A stretch of 64,000 nucleotides of DNA from Sphaerisporangium aureirubrum. Lineage in GTDB: Bacteria; Actinomycetota; Actinomycetes; Streptosporangiales; Streptosporangiaceae. Where the stretch lies: the NCBI RefSeq assembly GCF_042658925.1, contig NZ_JBHSRF010000010.1:117060-181059 (forward strand). Reading direction: 5' to 3'. A program made the position numbers and the translations under genes. Shown here piece after piece: positions 33,406 through 41,792 of this stretch. The stretch's first letter is position 1, and every line of letters starts with the position of its first letter. The notes beneath the pieces are model-generated. The model saw only the letters and a list, made by a program, of their open reading frames with translations. It had not been told where the DNA came from and did not search any database.

Positions 33406-34563
33406 ATGGAGCACAACGATCCCCTGACCCGTCTGCGCGAGGCCGCCGAGGCACGCCGCGCGGCCGGGCTGCGCCGCGCGGCGCGTCCCCGCACCCCCGA
33501 CCACGACGGCCTGATCGACCTGGCGTCCAACGACTACCTCGGGCTGTCCAGGGACGAGCGCCTGATCGCCGCCGCCGTCCGGGCCACGGAGCGCTGGGGC
33601 ACGGGGTCGACCGGCTCCCGGCTGGTCACCGGCACCACGGGGGTGCACGCGGAGCTGGAGGAGCGTCTCGCCGCCTTCGCGGGCGCCCCGCGCGCGCTGG
33701 TGTTCTCCTCGGGGTACATGGCCAACCTCGCCGCGGTGGCGACGCTCGGCGCCGGCGGCCTGGTGGTCAGCGACGCCGGCAACCACGCGTCCATCATCGA
33801 CGCCTGCCGCCTGTCCCGGGGCCGGGTGGTGGTGACCCCCCGCAAGGACGCCGAGGCCGTGGCCAAGGTGCTGGCCGACCGTGCCGAGGAGCACGCCCTG
33901 GTGGTGACCGACGCCGTCTTCTCCGTGGACGGCGACCTCGCGCCAATCGCCGCGATGCACGCCGCGGCCCGCGCGCACGGGGCGCTGCTGGTGGTCGACG
34001 AGGCCCACTCCCTCGGCGTGGTGGGCGACGGCGGGCGGGGGGCGGTGCACGAGGCCGGCCTGGCGGACGCCCCGGACGTGGTGCGCACCGTCACGCTGTC
34101 CAAGTCGCTCGGCTCGCAGGGCGGCGCGGTGCTCGGCGCGCCCGAGGTCGTGGAGACGCTCATCGACACCGGCCGCCCCTTCATCTTCGACACCGCGCTC
34201 GCCCCGGCGGCCGCCGCGGCGGCGCTCGCGGCCATTGATATCGTTGGCGGCCATCCCGACCTGCCAAGGAAGGCCCGTGACAACGCGTCGGCGCTGGCCC
34301 GCATGGCCGAGTCCCGTGGATTCCCCGCCACGGACCCGGCGGCGGCCGTCGTGCCGGTGGTGCTCGGCCCGCCGGACGTCGCGCTGCGCGCGGCGGCCGT
34401 GATGGCCGAACTGGGCGTGCGCGCCGGATGCTTCCGCCCGCCGTCCGTCCCGTCCGGCCGGTCTTGCCTGAGGTTGACCGCAAGGGCCAACCTGAGTTCG
34501 GATGATCTAGCGGTGATCGGACGCGCGCTCACCGCCGTGGCCGAGATGAAGGTGAACGTGTGA
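33406..34563 (+). CDS. bioF: 8-amino-7-oxononanoate synthase
   Basis: 385 residues from ATG 33406 (MEHNDPLTRLREAAEARRAA). Condenses pimeloyl-ACP/CoA with alanine, the first committed step of biotin ring assembly. Fold-type I PLP enzyme of the alpha-oxoamine synthase family: LIDLASNDYLGLSRDERLIA, GTGSTGSRLVTGTTGVHAEL, SDAGNHASIIDACRLSRGRV, LLVVDEAHSLGVVGDGGRGA, and VTLSKSLGSQGGAVLGAPEV with the PLP Lys. First gene of the operon; its stop overlaps the next start by 4 nt. No bioA is present in the window. Confidence 0.93.
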   Translation: MEHNDPLTRLREAAEARRAAGLRRAARPRTPDHDGLIDLASNDYLGLSRDERLIAAAVRATERWGTGSTGSRLVTGTTGVHAELEERLAAFAGAPRALVFSSGYMANLAAVATLGAGGLVVSDAGNHASIIDACRLSRGRVVVTPRKDAEAVAKVLADRAEEHALVVTDAVFSVDGDLAPIAAMHAAARAHGALLVVDEAHSLGVVGDGGRGAVHEAGLADAPDVVRTVTLSKSLGSQGGAVLGAPEVVETLIDTGRPFIFDTALAPAAAAAALAAIDIVGGHPDLPRKARDNASALARMAESRGFPATDPAAAVVPVVLGPPDVALRAAAVMAELGVRAGCFRPPSVPSGRSCLRLTARANLSSDDLAVIGRALTAVAEMKVNV

Positions 34564-35309
34564 CGGAAGACTCTCCCCGGATCCCCAAGTACTACGACGT
34601 CAAACGGAACCTGCTCGAGCTCACCAAGTCCCTGCCCGCCGGAGCGGCCCTGCCGCCCGAGCGCGCCCTCGCCGTGCGCTTCGAGACCTCCAGGACCACC
34701 GTCCGGCAGGCGCTCACCGAGCTGGTCGTCGAGGGGCGCCTGCTGCGCATCCAGGGCAAAGGCACGTTCGTGGCCCAGCCCAAGGTCGCGCAGGTGCTCC
34801 AGCTCACCTCCTACACCGGGGATTTGCGGACCGTCGGCCTGGAGCCCGACACCAAGATCCTGGACATCAGCTACATCTCCGCCGACGAGACCCTCGCCCG
34901 GCGGCTCGGCATCAACCCGGGCGGGCGCGTGCTGCGCATCCACCGGCTGCGGCTGGCCAACGGCGAGCCGATGTCGATCGACACCACCCACCTGTCGGCC
35001 CGGCGCTTCTCCCGCCTGCGGCGCGAGCTGGAGGTGCACGCGTCGCTGTACGAGACCCTGCACAACGCCTACAACGTGAGCCTCACCGACGCCGAAGAGA
35101 TCATAGAGACCGTGCTGGCCACGCCGTACGACGCGCAGATCCTCGGTGTGGACGTCGGCCTGCCGATGCTGATGCTCACCCGGCACGCCTTCGACGCCGA
35201 CGGCAACCCCGTGGAGTGGGCCCAGTCCCTGTACCGCGGCGACCGCTACAAGTTCGTCACCCGCCTGCGGCGCCCGCCGCAGGAGGAGGCCGGCGAGGCG
35301 CGGTCCTGA
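34560..35309 (+). CDS. DasR-like GntR/HutC-family regulator
   Basis: 249 residues, GTG overlapping the bioF stop. Winged helix: PKYYDVKRNLLELTKSLPAG, then SRTTVRQALTELVVEGRLLR and IQGKGTFVAQPKVAQVLQLT. UTRA effector domain: YTGDLRTVGLEPDTKILDIS, GGRVLRIHRLRLANGEPMSI, DAEEIIETVLATPYDAQILG, EWAQSLYRGDRYKFVTRLRR. The whole length resembles Streptomyces DasR, the GlcNAc-6-phosphate-sensing master regulator. Its place inside a biotin operon is unexpected, since known biotin regulators of actinobacteria are TetR-type BioQ. No DasR operator (TGGTCTAGACCA type) was found in the window. It could be the true dasR or a relative that controls bio genes. Confidence 0.88.
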   Translation: MTEDSPRIPKYYDVKRNLLELTKSLPAGAALPPERALAVRFETSRTTVRQALTELVVEGRLLRIQGKGTFVAQPKVAQVLQLTSYTGDLRTVGLEPDTKILDISYISADETLARRLGINPGGRVLRIHRLRLANGEPMSIDTTHLSARRFSRLRRELEVHASLYETLHNAYNVSLTDAEEIIETVLATPYDAQILGVDVGLPMLMLTRHAFDADGNPVEWAQSLYRGDRYKFVTRLRRPPQEEAGEARS

Positions 35310-35373
35310 CGCTGCCCGGCGGCGTGCGCGGCAGGCGCGTACGCGGCCGGGAGCGGCCCGTAGGGTGGTGCCG

Positions 35374-36090
35374 GTGAGCGTTCTGGTGGTCACCGGTACC
35401 GACACCGGGGTCGGCAAGACGGTCGTGACGGCGGCGCTGGCCGCGCTGGCGCGGGAGCGCGGCGCGCCGGTCGCGGTGGTCAAGCCCGCCCAGACCGGCG
35501 CGGCGCCCGGCGAGCCCGGCGACCTGGACGAGGTGGTGCGGCTGGCCGGGGTGACCACGACGTTCGAGTTCGCCCGGTTCCCCGATCCCCTGTCGCCGGC
35601 CGCCGCCGCCCGCGCGTCCGGCCTGCCCCCGGTGTCCCTCACCGACGCCGCCGCCCGGATCGGCGAGCTGGCGGAGACACACCGGCTGGTGCTGGTGGAG
35701 GGCGCGGGCGGGCTGCTGGTGCGCTTCGACGAGGACGGCGCCACCCTGGCCGACCTGGCGCGGCTGCTGCGCGCCCCGGTCCTGGTGGTCGTCCGGGCGG
35801 GCCTCGGCACGCTCAACCACACCGCGCTCACCCTGGAGGCCCTCGCGGGCCGCGGGCTGGACCTGGCGGGCGTGGTGATCGGCTCGTGGCCGGACCGTCC
35901 GGGCCTCGCCGAGCGGCACAACGTGCCGGATCTGGAGATGCTGGCCGCGCGGCCGCTCGCCGGGGTCCTGCCCGAGGGGGCGGGTGCCCTGGAGCGCGAT
36001 GATTTCGCCCGGGTGGCCCGGTGCGGACTTGGATCACCCCTCGGAGGCGGGTTCGACCCTTCCGGCTTCCGGGCAGCCCTTAGTCTGTGA
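35374..36090 (+). CDS. bioD: ATP-dependent dethiobiotin synthetase
   Basis: 238 residues from GTG 35374, chosen over GTG 35365 because AGGGTG precedes it. P-loop at the start: VSVLVVTGTDTGVGKTVVTA, the typical BioD Walker A. Further motifs: VAVVKPAQTGAAPGEPGDLD (switch/substrate Lys), VLVEGAGGLLVRFDEDGATL and VLVVVRAGLGTLNHTALTLE. Catalyses ureido ring closure of 7,8-diaminononanoate with CO2 and ATP. 64 bp after the dasR-like gene, 28 bp before bioB, all in one direction. Confidence 0.93.
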   Translation: MSVLVVTGTDTGVGKTVVTAALAALARERGAPVAVVKPAQTGAAPGEPGDLDEVVRLAGVTTTFEFARFPDPLSPAAAARASGLPPVSLTDAAARIGELAETHRLVLVEGAGGLLVRFDEDGATLADLARLLRAPVLVVVRAGLGTLNHTALTLEALAGRGLDLAGVVIGSWPDRPGLAERHNVPDLEMLAARPLAGVLPEGAGALERDDFARVARCGLGSPLGGGFDPSGFRAALSL

Positions 36091-36118
36091 CGGAGCCGAC
36101 GAGGGAGCAGCGGTACTG

Positions 36119-37117
36119 ATGAGTATGGACATCCTGGAGATCGCCCGGGTTCAGGTGCTCGACGAAGGGCGGGGCCTCACCGCCGCCCAGGCCCTTCAGT
36201 GCCTGGAACTGCCGGACGAGCGTCTGCCCGACCTTCTGGCGCTCGCCCACGAGGTGCGCATGAAGTGGTGCGGCCCCGAGGTCGAGGTGGAGGGCATCAT
36301 CTCCCTGAAGACCGGCGGGTGCCCGGAGGACTGCCACTTCTGCTCGCAGTCCGGGAAGTTCGAGTCCCCGGTGCGGTCGGTCTGGCTGGACATCCCCTCG
36401 CTGGTGGAGGCCGCCGTCCAGACCGCCAAGACCGGGGCCAGCGAGTTCTGCATCGTCGCGGCCGTGCGCGGGCCCGACCAGCGGCTCATGGACCAGGTGC
36501 GCGAGGGCGTGAAGGCCATCAGGGAGGCCGTCGACATCAACGTGGCCTGCTCGCTCGGCATGCTCACCCAGGAGCAGGTGGACGAGCTCGCCGAGATGGG
36601 CGTGCACCGCTACAACCACAACCTGGAGACCGCGCGCTCCCACTTCGGCGCGGTCGTCACCACCCACACCTGGGAGGAGCGGCTGGGCACCTGCCAGATG
36701 GTCCGCGCGGCCGGCATGGAGCTGTGCTGCGGCGGCATCATCGGCATGGGCGAGACCCGCGAGCAGCGGGCCGAGTTCGCCGGGCAGCTCGGCGAGCTGG
36801 CCCCCGACGAGGTGCCGCTGAACTTCCTCAACCCCAGGCCCGGCACGCCGTTCGCGTCCTACCCCCTGGTGGAGGGCCCCGAGGCACTGAAGACCATCGC
36901 GACGTTCCGCCTCGCGCTGCCGCGCACCATCCTGCGGTACGCGGGCGGGCGCGAGCTCACCCTCGGCGACCTCGGCACCCGGGAGGGCATGCTCGGCGGC
37001 ATCAACGCCGTCATCGTCGGCAACTACCTGACCACCCTCGGCCGCACGCCGGAGCAGGACCTCGAACTCCTCGCCGACCTGAAGATGCCCATCAAGGCGC
37101 TGTCACCCACCCTGTGA
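36119..37117 (+). CDS. bioB: Biotin synthase (radical SAM)
   Basis: 332 residues from ATG 36119; ATG 36125 is an alternative. The radical-SAM cluster C-x3-C-x2-C is CPEDCHFC (Cys68, 72, 75). SAM-binding and substrate motifs: EFCIVAAVRGPDQRLMDQVR, NVACSLGMLTQEQVDELAEM, VHRYNHNLETARSHFGAVVT, CCGGIIGMGETREQRAEFAG and LNFLNPRPGTPFASYPLVEG. Conserved Cys and Arg of the [2Fe-2S] site appear in the same strands. Inserts sulfur into dethiobiotin, sacrificing an Fe-S cluster. Last gene of bioF-dasR-like-bioD-bioB. In this family group activity needs the small BsaP protein, here encoded ~3.7 kb away. Confidence 0.96.
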   Translation: MSMDILEIARVQVLDEGRGLTAAQALQCLELPDERLPDLLALAHEVRMKWCGPEVEVEGIISLKTGGCPEDCHFCSQSGKFESPVRSVWLDIPSLVEAAVQTAKTGASEFCIVAAVRGPDQRLMDQVREGVKAIREAVDINVACSLGMLTQEQVDELAEMGVHRYNHNLETARSHFGAVVTTHTWEERLGTCQMVRAAGMELCCGGIIGMGETREQRAEFAGQLGELAPDEVPLNFLNPRPGTPFASYPLVEGPEALKTIATFRLALPRTILRYAGGRELTLGDLGTREGMLGGINAVIVGNYLTTLGRTPEQDLELLADLKMPIKALSPTL

Positions 37118-37237
37118 CCCTTGTTGCCGCTGTGCGCGGATGAGTCCGGTGAGCCGTTAGGCCAGGCCGGGGCGGCCCGCCACGCCCGGGGAGCCGCCCG
37201 CAGGATTGACCCGTCGGTAAATAGGTAAGTTCAGCGC

Positions 37238-38884
37238 ATGGAGTCTGCAAAGCACGCCGGCGACGTCGCGGTCGCCGTTTCACAAGCCTATGGTGCCGAC
37301 GTCATGTTCACCCTCTCGGGCGGCCACGTCTTCCCGTTGTACGACGGGGCCGTCCACGAGGGCATGCGCATCCTCGACGTCCGTCACGAACAGAGCGCGG
37401 TGTTCGCCGCCGAGGCCACGGCGCGGCTCACCCGCCGTCCGGGCCTCGCCGTGCTCACCGCCGGGCCCGGCATCACCAACGGCGTCAGCGGGGTGACCAC
37501 CGCCCACTTCAACGGGTCGCCGGTCGTCGTGCTCGGCGGCCGGGCCCCCCGCTCACGCTGGGGCTCGGGAGCCCTGCAGGAGATGGACCACCCGCCGCTG
37601 TTCGAGAGCATCACCAAGCTCGCGTTCACGTCCAGCGGCGCCGACTCGATCGGCCAGGACGTCGAGTCGGCGTTCCGCACCGCCATCTCCCCGCATCGCG
37701 GCCCGGTGTTCCTCGACTTCTACATGGACGACATCTTCGCGCCGTCCCCCGCCCACGAGACCGAGACGCTGACCCCGTCGCCGCTGGAGCCGGACGGCGA
37801 CTCGCTGGCCGCCATCGCACGGCTGATCGGCGAGGCCGAGCGGCCGGTGCTGGTGCTCGGCTCCGACGTCTGGATGGACCGCGCCGAGGACGCCGCGCGC
37901 GACTTCGCCGAGAACTACCGCCTGCCGGTCATCCCCAACGGCCAGGGCCGCGGCATCCTGCCCGCCGGGCACGAGCTGCTGGTCACCCGGGCCAGGGGCG
38001 CCGCCTTCGCGAACGCCGACCTGGTCATCGTGGCGGGCACGCCGCTGGACTTCCGGCTCGGCTACGGCTTCTTCGGCGGCAGGGACGGCACCCCGCTCGC
38101 CAAGGTCGTCCACCTGGCCGACGCCCCCTCGCAGCTCGCCACGCACATCGGCACCGCGGCCTCGGCCGCCGGGGACCTCTCCCTGCTGTTCTGGGGCCTC
38201 GGCACGGCCTGCGCGGAGGCCGGGGTGTCCCCCAAGGGGTACGCGCCGTGGCTGGCCACGCTGGCCGAGACGGCCGCCGCCGCCCTCGCCGGCGACGCCG
38301 AGCTGCTCGCGTCGGACGCCGACCCGATCCACCCGATGCGGGTGTACGGGGAGCTGAACCGCCTGCTCGCCGAGGACGCCGTGGTGATCGGCGACGGCGG
38401 CGACTTCGTGTCGTACGCGGGCAAGTACATCGAGCCGCGCCGCCCCGGCTGCTGGCTGGACCCCGGGCCGTACGGCTGCCTCGGCACCGGCCTCGGCTAC
38501 GCCATCGCCGCCCGCATCGCCCGGCCCGACTCCCAGGTCGTGCTGCTGCTCGGCGACGGCGCCGCGGGGTTCTCGCTGATGGACGTGGACACCCTGGTGC
38601 GGCACAAGCTGCCGGTCGTCATGGTGTGCGGCAACAACGGCATGTGGGGCCTGGAGAAGCACCCCATGCAGATGCTGTACGGCTACGACGTGGCCGCCGA
38701 GCTGCAGCCGCAGACCAGGTACGACCAGGTGGTGACCGCCCTCGGCGGCGCCGGGGAACTGGTCACCTCGCCGGCCGACATCGGCCCGGCGCTGCGCCGC
38801 GCCTTCGACTCCGGCGTCCCCTACCTCGTCAACATCGCCACCGACCCGGAGATCGCCTACCCGCGCACCACCACCGGCGTCTGA
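37238..38884 (+). CDS. Thiamine pyrophosphate enzyme, acetolactate synthase-like
   Basis: 548 residues from ATG 37238. Three-domain TPP enzyme: N-terminal PYR domain with the activating Glu in ILDVRHEQSAVFAAEATARL and AGPGITNGVSGVTTAHFNGS; a central FAD/structural domain (AERPVLVLGSDVWMDRAEDA); C-terminal PP domain with VVLLLGDGAAGFSLMDVDTL and VCGNNGMWGLEKHPMQML (GDG-x25-NN motif for TPP-Mg). Most like the IlvG/IlvX group of acetolactate synthase-like proteins; no regulatory subunit or ilvC nearby. It might be a true ALS, or a decarboxylase such as oxalyl-CoA decarboxylase-type. Substrate unresolved. Confidence 0.85.
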   Translation: MESAKHAGDVAVAVSQAYGADVMFTLSGGHVFPLYDGAVHEGMRILDVRHEQSAVFAAEATARLTRRPGLAVLTAGPGITNGVSGVTTAHFNGSPVVVLGGRAPRSRWGSGALQEMDHPPLFESITKLAFTSSGADSIGQDVESAFRTAISPHRGPVFLDFYMDDIFAPSPAHETETLTPSPLEPDGDSLAAIARLIGEAERPVLVLGSDVWMDRAEDAARDFAENYRLPVIPNGQGRGILPAGHELLVTRARGAAFANADLVIVAGTPLDFRLGYGFFGGRDGTPLAKVVHLADAPSQLATHIGTAASAAGDLSLLFWGLGTACAEAGVSPKGYAPWLATLAETAAAALAGDAELLASDADPIHPMRVYGELNRLLAEDAVVIGDGGDFVSYAGKYIEPRRPGCWLDPGPYGCLGTGLGYAIAARIARPDSQVVLLLGDGAAGFSLMDVDTLVRHKLPVVMVCGNNGMWGLEKHPMQMLYGYDVAAELQPQTRYDQVVTALGGAGELVTSPADIGPALRRAFDSGVPYLVNIATDPEIAYPRTTTGV

Positions 38885-38899
38885 CCGGCGGGCCCGCCC

Positions 38900-38931
38900 C
38901 CACCGGTCCCGCCGAGGCCGGGAACCGGTGG
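38900..38931. terminator. Terminator between convergent TPP enzyme and kinase genes
   Basis: CCACCGGT (38900-38907) pairs with ACCGGTGG (38924-38931), with an inner CCC/GGG extension and one bulged A. Confidence 0.65.
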
Positions 38932-38945
38932 CGGCCCCGCGCGGC

Positions 38946-40652
38946 TCAGTCGCCGGTCGGGGTCGCGGTGGGGGTGGACGGCTCGCTCTGTCCCGGGCAG
39001 GGGATGCCCTGCTCGACCACGATGGTGACGTAGCGGTCGACCGCCCACGAGGTGCCGGGGGCGGGGTTCTGGTCGAGCACGCGGGTGCAGCCCTCGTCGG
39101 TCGGCTCGCCGCTGATGTCGACCTTGACCTTGAACCCGGCGGCGCGCAGCCGCGTGGAGGCCTGCACCTGGGTGAGGTTGATGACGGCGGGCACGACCTT
39201 CTTGGCCGCGGGAGACTTGGACGGGGTGGGCGACGGCGTGGGGCTCTTGATGGTCGGCGACGGCGACGGCGACTTGCCGGTCGGGCTGGGCGACGCCTCC
39301 GGGCCGGTGGGCTCCGCCGCGCGGGTCGGCACGCGGGGGGTCGGCGAGACCCGGGGCCGGCGCGGGGGACGCGTGACCGGCACCTCGGTCTCGGTGGGCT
39401 CGACGGTCGGCGTCGGGGTGGTCCCGGCGGCGGACGCCCCGGTGTTGGCCAGCTGGTTGAACACCACCGCGCCCGCGCCGCCGAGCAGCGCCCCGACCGC
39501 GATGATGCCGATCACCAGTCCCATCCGGCCGCGCCGCGGCGCCGCGGCCCTGCGCCCGCGTGAGCCACGCGGCCCCGGGGGCCCCGGCGGCGGCCCCGGA
39601 GGCTCCTTCCCGGAAGCGACCGGCGTGCCCTGGGTGGTGGGAGCGGACAGGATGTACGGCGGCGGCGTGGCCGTGGTGGGCTGTCCCGGCTCGCCCTCGC
39701 GCCAGGACAGATGCGTCCCGGTCTCCGGGGAGGCCAGGTGGGGGTGCTGCCCGGTGACCTGCGGGCCGGCGGACACCATGCCGGTCAGGCCGGTGGCCGC
39801 GACCGCGTCGCTCATGCCGGTGTCGGCCCGCAGGGTGAGGCGTGCGGCGGCGCTCATCTCGGCGGCGCTGCGCCAGCGCCGCGCCGGGTCCTTGGCCAGC
39901 GCCCGCTCCACCAGGTGGCGCACCGGGGGCGGCACGTCGGGGGGCAGCGGCGGCGGGTCCTCGCGGATGTGCTTCAGCGCGATGGTGACCGGGGTGTCGC
40001 CGTCGAACGGCCGGCGGCCTGCCAGGCACTCGTAGGCCACCACGCCGAGGGCGTAGATGTCGACGGCCGGGGTGACGGGCTGCCCCTCGGCCTGCTCCGG
40101 GGCGCAGTAGGCCGCGGTGCCGAGCACCATGCCGGCGTCGGTGAGCCGGTGGCCGATCTCCGCGCGGGCGATGCCGAAGTCGGTGAGCACGAGCGTGCCG
40201 TCCGGACGGACCAGGAGGTTGCCGGGCTTCACGTCGCGGTGCACGATTCCCCCGTCGTGCACCGCCTGGATCGCCGAGGCGGCCTGCGCGATCAGCTCGA
40301 TGGCGGGCTCCGGCGCGATGCGGCCCAGGCGGGCCAGCAGGCGGTCCAGCGGCTCGCCGTCCACGAAACGCATCACGAGATAGGCGGTGGGCCCGGCCCC
40401 CGGCACGTCGCTCACGCCGTAGTCGTAGACGTCCACCACGCCCGGGTGGTTGATCGTCGCCATCGCGCGCGCCTCCCCCTGGAAGCGCGCGGCGAAGCCC
40501 GGGTCGTCCGACCGGCCAGGTAAGAGCACTTTGACGGCGACGGTGCGCGCCAGGACGATGTCCTCACCGCGCCACACCTCGCCCATGCCGCCGGCGCCTA
40601 TACGGACGTCCAACCGGTAGCGTCCCGCCAGCGTGGTCCCTTGGGCCACCAT
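38946..40652 (-). CDS. Membrane Ser/Thr protein kinase with one PASTA domain
   Basis: 568 residues. Kinase domain 1-275: glycine loop RIGAGGMGEVWRGEDIVLAR, VAVKVLL (ATP Lys), catalytic loop GGIVHRDVKPGNLLVRPDGT, LTDFGIARAE and the APEQAEG loop. Then a Pro/Gly-rich juxtamembrane stretch and one membrane helix (~378-400, GLVIGIIAVGALLGGAGAVV). The outside holds a Thr/Pro-rich spacer and a single PASTA domain (VPAVINLTQVQASTRLRAAG to TIVVEQGIPC). Senses peptidoglycan or lipid II fragments in related kinases; cell-envelope signalling is likely. It has only one PASTA repeat, against four in PknB, so it is an accessory Hanks kinase. No phosphatase gene adjacent. Confidence 0.92.
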   Translation of the reverse strand: MVAQGTTLAGRYRLDVRIGAGGMGEVWRGEDIVLARTVAVKVLLPGRSDDPGFAARFQGEARAMATINHPGVVDVYDYGVSDVPGAGPTAYLVMRFVDGEPLDRLLARLGRIAPEPAIELIAQAASAIQAVHDGGIVHRDVKPGNLLVRPDGTLVLTDFGIARAEIGHRLTDAGMVLGTAAYCAPEQAEGQPVTPAVDIYALGVVAYECLAGRRPFDGDTPVTIALKHIREDPPPLPPDVPPPVRHLVERALAKDPARRWRSAAEMSAAARLTLRADTGMSDAVAATGLTGMVSAGPQVTGQHPHLASPETGTHLSWREGEPGQPTTATPPPYILSAPTTQGTPVASGKEPPGPPPGPPGPRGSRGRRAAAPRRGRMGLVIGIIAVGALLGGAGAVVFNQLANTGASAAGTTPTPTVEPTETEVPVTRPPRRPRVSPTPRVPTRAAEPTGPEASPSPTGKSPSPSPTIKSPTPSPTPSKSPAAKKVVPAVINLTQVQASTRLRAAGFKVKVDISGEPTDEGCTRVLDQNPAPGTSWAVDRYVTIVVEQGIPCPGQSEPSTPTATPTGD

Positions 40653-40782
40653 GTCTCCCCCGCTTACCCCAATCCAATCAACCCGATGCCACCCCAGAGT
40701 TCTCCAACAAAGCGGATTAGTGTCGCGACCAGGTCACGCCACTATCACAAAACCCTGTGGTCACTGGGTTCACATGAGCCGA

Positions 40783-40983
40783 TCAGCTCGCCGTCATGCC
40801 GTGTTCGGCACAGCGGGCCGACCAGCCCCGGGGGGTCACCTGCACGACGAGCCGGCGACGGCACGCCGGGCAGTAGCGAGGTGGCTCCATGAGCCGCGCC
40901 GTACGGCACGCGGAGTGATCGCCGTCGTCGGGACGGCGTCCGCAGTGGTCGCAGAAGGGGCTCACGCCAGAAGCGTATTGCAT
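40783..40983 (-). CDS. bsaP: Biotin synthase auxiliary protein, BsaP-like Cys-rich protein
   Basis: 66 residues with six Cys (11, 14, 26, 38, 41, 58) in the pattern FCDHCGRRPDDGDHSACRTA and PPRYCPACRRRLVVQVTPRG, then GWSARCAEHG. This matches the small actinobacterial proteins recently linked to BioB activity (BsaP, Rv1590-type), thought to bind an Fe-S cluster and help restore or supply sulfur to biotin synthase. Here it is 3.7 kb from bioB and on the opposite strand, separated by a TPP enzyme and a kinase, rather than next to bioB. Start at ATG 40983 has GGGGAG only 2 nt away; GTG 40965 is an alternative. Recognition is from memory of the family. Confidence 0.75.
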   Translation of the reverse strand: MQYASGVSPFCDHCGRRPDDGDHSACRTARLMEPPRYCPACRRRLVVQVTPRGWSARCAEHGMTAS

Positions 40984-41069
40984 GGCTCCCCGCCAGGGCC
41001 GACAACCGCCGAAGCCGGGGCGAGCCGGACGAGCGGTCGATCATCAGGCGATCCAATAAGGTGACGGGC

Positions 41070-41450
41070 ATGACGATCGCCGCCGGGCTGCGCGCCGAGC
41101 TTCTGATCATGGTCGAGCGGGGGGACACCGCGATGAGACTCGGTAGCGGGGACGTCCCCGTGCTCGGCACGCCCCGGTTGCTGGCCGTCGCCGAGGCCGC
41201 GACCGTCCAGGCCGTCCAGAGCCACCTGCCGCAGGGCCAGACCTCGGTCGGGACCAAGGTGACGCTGGAACACCGCGCGGCCAGCCCCGTCGGCACCCAC
41301 GTGAACGTGGTGGCCGAGCTGGTGGAGGTCGACGGCAGGCGCCTGGTCTTCGAGGTCACCGCCTCCGACCGCAGGCGCACGGTGGCCACGGCCGTCATCG
41401 AACGCGTGGTCGTGGACCGCGAGCGCTTCCTGGCAGGCCTGGCCGGCTGA
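41070..41450 (+). CDS. Hotdog-fold thioesterase (FlK-like)
   Basis: 126 residues from ATG 41070 behind AAGGTG. Hotdog-fold features: VLGTPRLLAVAEAATVQAVQ with the catalytic-type Glu, VGTKVTLEHRAASPVGTHVN and VVAELVEVDGRRLVFEVTAS, close to fluoroacetyl-CoA thioesterase-type proteins. It probably hydrolyses or edits an acyl-CoA. Divergent from bsaP with 86 bp between and convergent with the biotinyl carrier gene. Substrate unknown; a housekeeping acyl-CoA role is more likely than fluoroacetate resistance. Confidence 0.8.
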   Translation: MTIAAGLRAELLIMVERGDTAMRLGSGDVPVLGTPRLLAVAEAATVQAVQSHLPQGQTSVGTKVTLEHRAASPVGTHVNVVAELVEVDGRRLVFEVTASDRRRTVATAVIERVVVDRERFLAGLAG

Positions 41451-41462
41451 GCGCCCGCGGCA

Positions 41463-41481
41463 CCCGGCCGCGGCGGCCGGG
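41463..41481. terminator. Terminator between convergent thioesterase and biotinyl protein genes
   Basis: Perfect 7-bp stem CCCGGCC / GGCCGGG around GCGGC, within the 34-bp gap. Confidence 0.6.
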
Positions 41482-41484
41482 CGG

Positions 41485-41697
41485 TCACTCGATGACGGCG
41501 ATGAGGTCGCCCTCCTGGATCACCTGGCCCTCGGACACCTTGAGCGCGGTCACCACGCCGGGATCCTCGGCGATCACAGGGATCTCCATCTTCATGGACT
41601 CCAAGATGACCAAGGTGTCGCCCTCTTCAACGGTCTCGCCCTCGGTGACCACGACCTTCCAGACGTTGGCCACCAGCTCGGCGCGTACCTCCGCCAT
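41485..41697 (-). CDS. Small biotinylated carrier protein (TB7.3-like)
   Basis: 70 residues: a single biotinyl/lipoyl domain starting MAEVRAELVANVWKVVVTEG, with the biotinylation motif ESMKM (Lys in LVILESMKMEIPVIAEDPGV) and the closing GQVIQEGDLIAVIE. ATG 41697 follows GGAGGGGAG; longer frames upstream add non-family sequence. It matches M. tuberculosis TB7.3 (Rv3221c, 71 residues), the free carrier near pdtaS and the SigH/RshA genes. It lies 95 bp downstream of a biotin carboxylase gene on the same strand, the obvious partner. The transcarboxylase half is not encoded nearby. Confidence 0.93.
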   Translation of the reverse strand: MAEVRAELVANVWKVVVTEGETVEEGDTLVILESMKMEIPVIAEDPGVVTALKVSEGQVIQEGDLIAVIE

Positions 41698-41792
41698 GGC
41701 TACTCCCCTCCAAAACGAGTGATCAAGAATTGCCGGCCGGAAACCGTACCGGACCGGGTCCGGCGCGCCCCGCGCGTGCCGGAACGACAGGG

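Noticed and set aside
41070..41450. Fluoroacetate-resistance thioesterase
   Set aside because: Hotdog fold fits, but no fluorinase or fluorometabolite genes nearby; generic acyl-CoA thioesterase preferred.
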